Assembly (NCBI RefSeq): GCF_000383595.1 | Contig: NZ_KB911581.1 | Coordinates: forward strand, 1,292,276 to 1,356,275 | DNA: 64,000 nt | Direction: 5' to 3' | Origin: Streptomyces bottropensis ATCC 25435 | Lineage (GTDB): Bacteria; Actinomycetota; Actinomycetes; Streptomycetales; Streptomycetaceae | Shown here: one piece after another, positions 54,215 through 61,443 of the stretch | Layout: the number at the start of each line of letters is the position of its first letter | How positions within the stretch are numbered: position 1 is the first letter of the stretch | Made by a program: the position numbers and the translations under genes | The notes under the pieces: model-generated | Told to the model about the DNA's origin: nothing | Database searches by the model: none | The model's input: the letters and a program-made list of their open reading frames with translations, nothing else

Positions 54215-55796
54215 GGATCTCCTCGAAGGCGCCGTCGAGTGAGCCCTGCCGGGCGTCGAAGAGACGGCCGCCGGTCAGGTCGGCGATGTGCTTCAGTTCG
54301 CCCTGGTCGGAGTCGCCGAAGAGGATCGGGAAGACGGGGATCCGCCGGTCGGCGGCGGGCAGCCGCTCGTAGAACTCGTCGAAGTCGGCGGGGCTCGCGC
54401 CCTCGGTGTTCTCGCCGTCCGTCATCAGCACGATGGAGGTGAAGGTGTCCCGGTCGGCGGCGCCGAGGCGCTCGTACGCCTTCCGCAGGGAGGTGTAGAT
54501 GGCGGTGTCCCCGGAGGCGGACAGCCTGCGTGTGTCGGCGCGGATGCCGTCGAGCCCGGCCTTCGGGTCCTCGGGCCGGACGACATGCGTCGTCACGCTC
54601 TTCACGTCCGACCCGAACGGCATCAGCGTGACCTCCTCCCGGTCGCGGAAGTCGCCGGTCAGCTCGGTGAGCGCGGTCTTCAGCCGGTCGAGCCGGTCGC
54701 CCTCCATCGAGCCCGAGGTGTCCAGGACGTACACGGTCCGTGACGGGCGGCGCAGCTCGTTCTCGTACGCGTCGAGCAGGCCGTCGGCGACGGACCGGGA
54801 GCCGGGGAAGGGGAGTTCGCGTCGGCGCGTGGTGTCGAGACCGGCCGCGGGCGGGACGGAGGCGACGACCGGGCGGCGCAGCGTCCTCTCGGTGATCAGG
54901 CGCTGGATGTCCGGGGTGCGCAGGGCGTCGGTGAGTCGGCGTACGTCGTCCCGGACGTCCTTGCTCGTGGACGCCAGCGACGAGAGCGGGTAGTCGGCGG
55001 TGACGACCCCGTCGCGCGGCCGGATCACCGTCAGGTCCTGGCGGGACTTCAGCACGGACTCGTAGTTGAGGAGCGCGTCGACGTCACCGCGCCGGTCGTA
55101 CGCCGTCGCCAGCCAGCCCGAGGACCCCGACGTCAGCTGCTGCCCGGTGAAGAACTCCTTCAGCCGGGGCGCCGCCCGTGCCACGTCCGCGTCCGTGAGC
55201 GCGGACTGGGCGCCGGACAGGCCCGACGCCACCGAGATCAGCGTCGAGAAACCGGAGTTGGAGCGGGAGGGGTCCGTCATGCCGTACGACAGCTTCCCGT
55301 CCGCCACCGCGTTCTCGATGTCCGACCAGGTGACGCGGTCGGGCTTCCATCCCAGCTTCCGTACGGTCTCGTTCTTCACTCCGATCGCGACCGGACTGGA
55401 CATCACCGGTGTCTCCGACACGACCTGCTTCGCCGCGTCAGGGCGCAGCCGCAGATAGTCGTTGGAGGAGAGCCACAGGGCGTCGTACGAGCCCTTCGCC
55501 CGGGACCCGGTGAGCAGGTCCACCGCGTCGAGCGTGCCCATGTAGGTGGGCCGGACCTTGATGCCGGTGTCCTTCTCCACGCGCTCCAGCACCGGCTTCA
55601 TGTCGGCGAGTTCGCTGGAGGCGAGGACCCGCAGGGTGCCGGGGATGTACTGGGTCGCCTCCGCCGGGCCGGGCCCCGCCTGGTCTGTGGCGGTGCAGGC
55701 GGTGGCCAGGAGCACGAGCCCGGTCACGGCGGCGACGGCCGCCGTGGTGCGTGCCCTCGTGCGGGTCGCCGTCCCCGCTCTCGTCGGTGTCCTCAT
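54201..55796 (-). CDS. Lipoprotein fusing a substrate-binding domain to a VWA domain
   Basis: The 531-residue protein has a lipoprotein signal (VTGLVLLATACTATD), a periplasmic-binding-protein domain (about residues 50-320, TLRVLASSELADM ... DPSRSNSGFSTL) and a VWA domain (about 350-525) with an intact metal site DTSGSM and later TDGEN. Both domains lie outside the membrane. No permease or ATPase is nearby, so it is not an ordinary transporter component. Its ATG overlaps the TelA stop (ATGA). The SNSG motif recurs in the protein encoded at 57004. Function unknown; ligand-gated adhesion or assembly is a guess. Confidence 0.85.
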   Translation of the reverse strand: MRTPTRAGTATRTRARTTAAVAAVTGLVLLATACTATDQAGPGPAEATQYIPGTLRVLASSELADMKPVLERVEKDTGIKVRPTYMGTLDAVDLLTGSRAKGSYDALWLSSNDYLRLRPDAAKQVVSETPVMSSPVAIGVKNETVRKLGWKPDRVTWSDIENAVADGKLSYGMTDPSRSNSGFSTLISVASGLSGAQSALTDADVARAAPRLKEFFTGQQLTSGSSGWLATAYDRRGDVDALLNYESVLKSRQDLTVIRPRDGVVTADYPLSSLASTSKDVRDDVRRLTDALRTPDIQRLITERTLRRPVVASVPPAAGLDTTRRRELPFPGSRSVADGLLDAYENELRRPSRTVYVLDTSGSMEGDRLDRLKTALTELTGDFRDREEVTLMPFGSDVKSVTTHVVRPEDPKAGLDGIRADTRRLSASGDTAIYTSLRKAYERLGAADRDTFTSIVLMTDGENTEGASPADFDEFYERLPAADRRIPVFPILFGDSDQGELKHIADLTGGRLFDARQGSLDGAFEEIRGYQ

Positions 55797-56983
55797 CCGA
55801 GTCCCCCTTCCAGCGCACCCTGGTTCCGGCTGCGCTCCAGGTACTGGCTCGCGTTCTGGAGTTCGGAGGTCAGGGACTCCACGGTCGCGGCCATGGTCTC
55901 CGTGGCCTGCGCCTTGTAGGTGTCGATGGCGTCGAGCGTGCGGTAGATCTGCTGGAAGGCCGAGCGGAGCGTCTCCGCGCCGACGGCCGGATCGGCGGCG
56001 ATGCGCTGGATCTCGCCGCTCTGGGTGGACAGCATCTCGGCGTTGCCCCGGATCAGGTCCTCGGTGGTGCCGCGCAACGCGTTGACCTGGTCGACGACCT
56101 TCCGCTGGTTGTCGAGCGCGGAGGCGAGCATCACCGAGATGCGTAGCGCCGACACCGTGGTCGTGGCGGCCCGGTCGACGCCCTTGATCAGCTCCTCGTT
56201 GTTGCGCCGTACGACGTCCATGGCCAGGTAGCCCTGGGCGCAGACGGCCAGCTGGGTGAGCAGGTCCTGGTGCTTCTGCCGGACGGGGAAGAGGACGTCG
56301 GCGCGCAGGGTGTCGCCCTGCTGCGGGTCGACGCCGTCGACGTGCGTCCGGATGTGGGCCTCGACGGCCGTGTCCAGGGCCTCCGCCAGGACGACGTACT
56401 CCTGGAGCTTGCCCATGGTCTCCCACAGCCGGACCCGCTCGGTCTGCAACGCGGCGCTGTCACGCCGCAGTTCGTCCTGCCCGCCGCGCAGGGAGCCCAC
56501 GATCCTGTTCAGCGTGCCCTGCGCGGAGGCGTACTTGGCGACGTGGTCGCGCAGCTTGTTGCCGCCGGGAAGCCGGGACAGGAACCTGCGGCCCTTGCTC
56601 GCCGGCAGGTCCCTCGGGTCCAGGTCCTCCACCACGCGCCGGAGTTCGACGAGCGAGCCCGCGACCTGCGACTGCGCGTCCCCGCCCTTGCTCGGCAGGC
56701 TGCGCACGGTCCGCTCCAGCATCCGGTTGGACTGTGCGGCGGCGGTGCGCATCTCGCCCGCGCCGAGCGAGGTGATCTCCCCGACCTTGCCGGCGAACTC
56801 CGGGGAGCGCGCGTCGAGGGCGGTGAGCCCCCGCACGTACTCCTCGGCCTTGCGGGCCATGTCCGTCCGCACGGACTCCTCGACCGGGACGAGTCCGCCG
56901 GCCTTCTCCCGGGGCACGGCGGCGACCGGTGCGGGAGGGGTGAGCGTGAAGGTGTGGTCGTCGTTGCTGTCTTCGATGGTCAT
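55793..56983 (-). CDS. TelA-family protein (toxic anion resistance)
   Basis: The 396-residue protein is predicted all-helical with long coiled-coil stretches and matches the TelA/KlaA family: GLVPVEESVRTDMARKAEEY, KLQEYVVLAEALDTAVEA, and the C-terminal AETMAATVESLTSELQNAS. Members give tellurite and cell-envelope drug resistance and occur with Ter-linked genes; the molecular activity is unknown. There is no membrane helix. ATG 56983 follows GAGGGGGAAG. It lies 21 bases after the substrate-binding gene and overlaps the next gene. Confidence 0.88.
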   Translation of the reverse strand: MTIEDSNDDHTFTLTPPAPVAAVPREKAGGLVPVEESVRTDMARKAEEYVRGLTALDARSPEFAGKVGEITSLGAGEMRTAAAQSNRMLERTVRSLPSKGGDAQSQVAGSLVELRRVVEDLDPRDLPASKGRRFLSRLPGGNKLRDHVAKYASAQGTLNRIVGSLRGGQDELRRDSAALQTERVRLWETMGKLQEYVVLAEALDTAVEAHIRTHVDGVDPQQGDTLRADVLFPVRQKHQDLLTQLAVCAQGYLAMDVVRRNNEELIKGVDRAATTTVSALRISVMLASALDNQRKVVDQVNALRGTTEDLIRGNAEMLSTQSGEIQRIAADPAVGAETLRSAFQQIYRTLDAIDTYKAQATETMAATVESLTSELQNASQYLERSRNQGALEGGLG

Positions 56984-57003
56984 GTGTCGTCTTCCCCCTC
57001 GTC

Positions 57004-58077
57004 CTACTGGCCCCTGGCCCGGCGCGCCATCTCGTGCAGCACCTCGGAGGTGGGCACGGGCGCCTGCCGGACGGTCAGCCTCTGCATCAGGTGGGTGGTG
57101 TGGCCGGCGGTCGCCGACGTGAACTCGGTGGCCGCGCCCTGCGGCCGGAAGCCGTGCCGGGCCGCCAGTTCGCGCAACGCCGGGTCGGTGCCGAGCAGTT
57201 CGCCGAGCGCGCGGCCCTCGTCCGTGACCGGGACGACGGTGTGGTCGCTGAAGACGGTGGTGTCCGGGTAGAGGACGACCAGGTCGTCGACGCGCTGACC
57301 CGCCGCGAGCAGGGCGGCCACCTGTGACTCGTACACGAGGACGAGCGGATTGCCGACCCCGCTGACGAAGTCACGGAACGCCGCGTCGGTGCTCGGCTGC
57401 TGGGCGCCCTGGACACTGATCAGCTCGTGCATCAGCGGGGCGGTCCTGTCCAGGTCCGCCTTGCTCGCGACCACACGGCCGCCGTTGACGACGTTGGAGG
57501 CGGCGGCGAGGTAGAGCGCGCCCGAGTTGGAGGTGGTCGGGTCGGTGGTGGCGATGTAGAGCAGCCCCATCAACTCGCCGTACTTCTCGGACCCCTTGAG
57601 GTCCTGCCACGTCCGGTTCTTCTCGGCGGCCTTCAGATAGGCGGCCATGTCGAGGACGCCCCGGCCCTTGTCGAGCGTGGCGAACCCGTTCCCGCGCAGC
57701 ACCTCGGCGGCGTCGCGGTGGGCGACCACGACAAGGGGGGAGTAGAAGGGGCGGGGCAGTGGTTCACGGACCTTGTACTTCGCGGCCAGTTCGTCGGCGG
57801 GTGCCTTGCTGGACGGGAACGCGAAGTCGTATCCCTTCAGATCCAGGCCGTCCATGGCCCAGGATCCCGACGTCTCCGTCTTCACGGTGTAGCCCTTGGC
57901 GGCCAGGGCTTTCACCACCTGGGGGTCGGCGAAGAACTCCGCCTTCTCCGACCCGATCACTCCTCGCACGGTCTTCGTTGCCGTGCTCGTGTCCCCGGTG
58001 TCCCGGCCTGCCACGACGGCTGCCACCACGCCGCCGATCAGCAGGACCGCGAGGACGATTCCTGCGATTCGTCTCAC
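57004..58077 (-). CDS. Membrane-anchored substrate-binding protein
   Basis: The 357-residue protein has an N-terminal membrane anchor (IAGIVLAVLLIGGVVAAVVAG) without a lipobox Cys, then a type-II periplasmic-binding fold (VIGSEKAEFFADPQVVKALA ... TTDPTTSNSGALYL). The P-x-x-SNSG segment matches the one in the lipoprotein at 54201, so the two are probably related. No transport partners are present. It leads the minus-strand operon. GTG 58077 has GGGAG 12 bases upstream. A role in sensing an extracellular ion or small molecule is an inference. Confidence 0.82.
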   Translation of the reverse strand: MRRIAGIVLAVLLIGGVVAAVVAGRDTGDTSTATKTVRGVIGSEKAEFFADPQVVKALAAKGYTVKTETSGSWAMDGLDLKGYDFAFPSSKAPADELAAKYKVREPLPRPFYSPLVVVAHRDAAEVLRGNGFATLDKGRGVLDMAAYLKAAEKNRTWQDLKGSEKYGELMGLLYIATTDPTTSNSGALYLAAASNVVNGGRVVASKADLDRTAPLMHELISVQGAQQPSTDAAFRDFVSGVGNPLVLVYESQVAALLAAGQRVDDLVVLYPDTTVFSDHTVVPVTDEGRALGELLGTDPALRELAARHGFRPQGAATEFTSATAGHTTHLMQRLTVRQAPVPTSEVLHEMARRARGQ

Positions 58078-58090
58078 AGGGGGAGAGTGC

Positions 58091-58159
58091 TCCCGGAACC
58101 CAACGTTCCCCGTCGTTCCGGGTGAACGGGGGGTGAAGCGGTGGTCCCGGAACGCAACG
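58091..58159. promoter_or_regulatory. Palindrome and direct repeat upstream of the TelA operon
   Basis: CCCGGAAC (58092-58099) and GTTCCGGG (58115-58122) are perfect inverted copies. TCCCGGAACCCAACG (58091-58105) recurs as TCCCGGAACGCAACG (58145-58159) with one change. These lie within 90 bases of the operon's first start codon and are good operator candidates. The remaining gap 58078-58463 holds inverted-repeat copy C. Confidence 0.5.
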
Positions 58160-58202
58160 GGCGGCTGCCGCCGGGGGTGCGGGCGCGGGTGCGTGTTTCA
58201 GC

Positions 58203-58432
58203 GCGGGCCCGCTGGGGCTTCTCGCGCAGTTCCCCGCGCCCCTAAAAGCCCAGGCCCTGCAGGGCCTGAAAAGCCCAGGCCCGCGGGCCTGGAATGCGGC
58301 GGCCCCGCAGGGCCTGGAATGCGGCGGCCCCGCGGGCCCGGGAAGCGACGGCCCTGCGGCCCGAAGAGCACGGGGCGCGGCTCCTGCTTTTCAGGGGCGT
58401 GGGGAACTGCGCGAGGAGCCCCACCGGAGCCG
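58203..58432. repeat. Long inverted-repeat element, copy C
   Basis: Arms of about 47 bases (58203-58249 and 58386-58432) match copies A and B. The right arm has one change in the core (GGGGCGTGGGGAACTGCGCG). The centre has about five GGCC-rich units. It lies upstream of the TelA operon and after the next minus-strand gene, so here it is not between convergent genes. Confidence 0.87.
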
Positions 58433-58463
58433 CGGTCGACGACGGACCCGTACCCCCGAGTCG

Positions 58464-58865
58464 CTACGCGCTCAGCGGTACGGCCGCGTGCGCGTCCATC
58501 CGCTCGGCCGCCAGGATCGCGGACGCCGTGTCCGCGCGGGACGCCGCGACGACGAGTGCCCGCCCCGCGAGCGCGTGCGCGCGCCGGTGCAGCGCGGCGA
58601 CATCCCCCGCGCCCCCGCCGGAGGCGACACGGACCGGCGGCAGCCCCCCCCGCAGCCCGGCGACCCGCGCGGCCAGCGCCTCGGCGGCGGCGTCGAGGTC
58701 GTCGGAGGGGCTCAGCGCGCGGAGCTCGTCGGTGGCCGCCAGCAGCGCCGCCAGATGACCCGCGAGCTGAATGTCCAGCTCCTCCTCACGCGAACGGTGA
58801 GGGAAGTCGGAGGAGGTCGTGCCGGCCATCGTGTGGACCGACTTCGTGCGGATCGGCTCGTACAT
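58464..58865 (-). CDS. Conserved helical protein of unknown function
   Basis: The 133-residue protein is predicted largely alpha-helical (LDIQLAGHLAALLAATDELRAL, AALHRRAHALAGRALVVAASRADTASAILAAERMDAHA). It has no membrane helix or signal. I recognise no domain. ATG 58865 has GGAGG seven bases upstream. A palindrome at 58902-58916 lies in its promoter region. Confidence 0.7.
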   Translation of the reverse strand: MYEPIRTKSVHTMAGTTSSDFPHRSREEELDIQLAGHLAALLAATDELRALSPSDDLDAAAEALAARVAGLRGGLPPVRVASGGGAGDVAALHRRAHALAGRALVVAASRADTASAILAAERMDAHAAVPLSA

Positions 58866-58901
58866 GGGATGGCCTCCAAGCTCTCGGACGACCACTCTAC
58901 C

Positions 58902-58916
58902 TTAGATTGGGTCTAA
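58902..58916. promoter_or_regulatory. AT-rich palindrome
   Basis: TTAGATTGGGTCTAA has perfect 5-base arms and stands out as AT-rich in this GC-rich region, 37 bases before the start of the minus-strand gene at 58865. It resembles metal-regulator boxes in shape but does not match the known iron-box consensus well. Confidence 0.4.
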
Positions 58917-58985
58917 AGTTGAGCGAGGTCCGAAAGCTCGGGCCCACCACTCTCGGCGCGCCGCACCACGCTTCGTTCCGCGCCG

Positions 58986-60197
58986 CTAAGCCTGCGCGTA
59001 CCCGTCCAGGAAGTTCCCGATCCGGGTGATCGCGGACCGCAGATCGCCCACCGTCGGCAGCGTGACCACCCGGAAGTGGTCGGGCTCGGCCCAGTTGAAC
59101 CCGGTGCCCTGGACGACCATGATCTTCTCCCGCCGGAGCAGGTCGAGGACCATTTGGCGGTCGTCCTTGATCTTGAAGACGTTCGGGTCGAGGCGCGGGA
59201 AGAGATACAGCGCCCCCTTCGGCTTCACGCACGAGACACCCGGGATCTGCGTCAGCAGCTCGTACGCGACGTCCCGCTGCTCCTTGAGGCGCCCGCCCGG
59301 CAGGACCAGGTCGTTGATCGTCTGGCGTCCGCTGAGCGCGGCGACCACCCCGTGCTGCCCCGGCATGTTCGCGCACAGCCGCATGTTCGCGAGGATCGTC
59401 AGACCCTCGATGTAGGAGTCGGCGTGCGCGCGCGGCCCGGAGATCGCCATCCAGCCCACCCGGTAGCCGGCCACCCGGTACGCCTTCGACATGCCGTTGA
59501 AGGTGAGGGTCAGCAGGTCGGGGGCGATCGCGGCGGTCGGGGTGTGCGTGGCGTCGTCGTAGAGGATCTTGTCGTAGATCTCGTCCGAGCAGACCAGGAG
59601 GTTGTGGCGGCGCGCGATGTCCGTGAGTCCGCGCAGCATCGCCTCGTCGTACACCGCGCCCGTCGGGTTGTTCGGGTTGATGATGACGATCGCCTTGGTG
59701 CGGTCGGTGACCCTGCGCTCGACGTCCGCGAGGTCCGGCATCCAGTCGGCCTGCTCGTCGCAGCGGTAGTGCACGGCCGTGCCGCCGGACAGGGAGACCG
59801 CCGCCGTCCACAGCGGGTAGTCCGGGGACGGTACGAGGACCTCGTCGCCGTCGTCGAGCAGGCCCTGCATCGCCATCACGATCAGCTCGGAGGCGCCGTT
59901 GCCGATGAAGACGTGCTCGACGTCCGTCTCGATGCCGATCGTCTGGTTGTGCATGACGACCGCCCGGCGCGCGGCGAGCAGGCCCTTCGCGTCGCCGTAT
60001 CCGTGGGACGACGACACGTTGCGGAGGATGTCCTCCAGGATCTCGGGCGGGCACTCGAAGCCGAACGCCGCCGGATTGCCGGTGTTCAGCTTGAGGATCC
60101 GATGCCCCGCGGCCTCAAGTCGCATCGCCTCCTCGAGCACCGGGCCCCGGATCTCGTAACAGACATTGGCGAGCTTCGTCGACTGGATCACCTGCAT
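58986..60197 (-). CDS. AlaA-like PLP aminotransferase
   Basis: The 403-residue class I aminotransferase resembles alanine-synthesising AlaA/AlaC-type enzymes, which transfer an amino group from glutamate to pyruvate. Visible signatures are TGNPAAFGF, INPNNPTGA, SDEIYDKILYD and the PLP lysine in GMSKAYRVAGYRVGW. ATG 60197 has no ribosome binding site, but TAAGCT ends seven bases upstream, suggesting a leaderless message. The longer reading frame upstream is not supported. Confidence 0.9.
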   Translation of the reverse strand: MQVIQSTKLANVCYEIRGPVLEEAMRLEAAGHRILKLNTGNPAAFGFECPPEILEDILRNVSSSHGYGDAKGLLAARRAVVMHNQTIGIETDVEHVFIGNGASELIVMAMQGLLDDGDEVLVPSPDYPLWTAAVSLSGGTAVHYRCDEQADWMPDLADVERRVTDRTKAIVIINPNNPTGAVYDEAMLRGLTDIARRHNLLVCSDEIYDKILYDDATHTPTAAIAPDLLTLTFNGMSKAYRVAGYRVGWMAISGPRAHADSYIEGLTILANMRLCANMPGQHGVVAALSGRQTINDLVLPGGRLKEQRDVAYELLTQIPGVSCVKPKGALYLFPRLDPNVFKIKDDRQMVLDLLRREKIMVVQGTGFNWAEPDHFRVVTLPTVGDLRSAITRIGNFLDGYAQA

Positions 60198-60526
60198 GCC
60201 CGTGAGCTTACGGCCCGGTAACGCGTTCCGTGTCGTGTTTTCCACCACCCGTGGCGACCTCTCCCGCCCGAACCGCCCCACCGTCCCCCGAGCCCCCGCC
60301 TTCTGGCCGAAGATCGTGCGGCCGGAACCAACTCCTTGCTCGGCCCTCACCCGGCCTTCACAATGCGCATGACAAACTGCGGTGGCCGAAAGATCTTCAC
60401 CCCCCACCGCACGACAGCCCGCACGGCACGGCACAGTCCGCACGGCTCAGCCCGCACAGCACACCCCGCACGGCAGCTCACGCAGAACCCACGCAGCAAT
60501 CCACGTAGCAAGAGGGGACCCCCCAC
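60198..60526. other. Divergent intergenic region
   Basis: This 329-base gap carries the TAAGCT -10 box of the aminotransferase gene at its left end. About 60404-60505 is filled with loosely repeated CCGCACGGC and CACGCAG units. The right end has AGAGGGG before the protease ATG. I see no convincing gene or clear plus-strand promoter. Confidence 0.5.
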
Positions 60527-61435
60527 ATGAGAAAGCCTCTCGTCGCCGCGCTGTTCGCCCTGGTGATCACCGGGGCGGGCGCGGCACCGGCGGTCGCGGC
60601 ACCGGAGCCCGCGGCGGCTCCCGTGAAGTCGGCCGTCGGCAGCGTCGTCGACACGGCGAACAAGGCCGTGGCCGACCTCGCGGCCCCGGCCCCGGCGATC
60701 CAGGCCGTCAACTTCGCCGGCACCGTCTCGCTCAGCAACTGTTCCGGCTCGGTCGTCCGGATGCCCGCCTCCGAGGACAACGACCCGGCGCTGGTCATGA
60801 CCAACGGCCACTGCCTGGAGACCGGCTTCCCGGCCGCCGGCCAGGTCCTCGTCGACCGTGCCTCCACCCGCACCTTCGGTCTGCTCAACTCCGCCGGCAC
60901 CCGCGTCGGCACCCTGCGCGCCAGCAAGATCGCCTACGGCACGATGACCGACACGGACATGGCGGTGTACCAGCTCACCACCACGTACGCGCAGATCAAG
61001 AGCACGTACGGCATCGACGCCCTCGTCTACGACACCGCCCGCCCGACCGTCGGCACCCCCATCACCGTCGTCTCCGGGTACTGGAAGCGGACCTACAGCT
61101 GCGCCGTCGACGGGTACGCGTACCGGCTGAAGGAGGGTTCCTGGACCTGGAAGGACTCCATCCGTTACACCTCCGCCTGCCAGACCATCGGCGGCACCTC
61201 GGGCTCCCCGGTCCTCAACAACGCCACCGGCAAGGTCGTCGGCGTCAACAACACGGGCAACGAGGACGGCGGGCGCTGCACCGAGAACAACCCCTGCGAG
61301 GTCGACGCCAACGGCACCGTGACCGTCCGCCCGGGCATCAACTACGCCCAGCAGACCTGGCACGTCCCCGCCTGCTTCGGCGTGGACAACAAGCTCGACC
61401 TCACCCGCAGCGGCTGCATCCTTCCCAGGCCGTAG
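60527..61435 (+). CDS. Secreted trypsin-like serine protease
   Basis: The 302-residue protein has a signal peptide (LVAALFALVITGAGAAPAVAA), a short propeptide rich in Ala/Val, and an S1 domain with the catalytic triad His (MTNGHC), Asp (DTDMAVYQL) and Ser (GGTSGSPV). Cys residues at NCSGS and GHC, and two further pairs, likely form disulfides. An extracellular nutritional or developmental protease is typical of the genus. AGAGGGG lies upstream of ATG 60527. It ends 8 bases before the convergent D-aminoacylase gene. Confidence 0.92.
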   Translation: MRKPLVAALFALVITGAGAAPAVAAPEPAAAPVKSAVGSVVDTANKAVADLAAPAPAIQAVNFAGTVSLSNCSGSVVRMPASEDNDPALVMTNGHCLETGFPAAGQVLVDRASTRTFGLLNSAGTRVGTLRASKIAYGTMTDTDMAVYQLTTTYAQIKSTYGIDALVYDTARPTVGTPITVVSGYWKRTYSCAVDGYAYRLKEGSWTWKDSIRYTSACQTIGGTSGSPVLNNATGKVVGVNNTGNEDGGRCTENNPCEVDANGTVTVRPGINYAQQTWHVPACFGVDNKLDLTRSGCILPRP

Positions 61436-61443
61436 GGAACCCG

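Noticed and set aside
47432..58077. Classical tellurite-resistance ter operon
   Set aside because: No TerD/TerZ/TerC gene is present; only the VWA-phosphatase-kinase triad and a TelA-type protein are seen.
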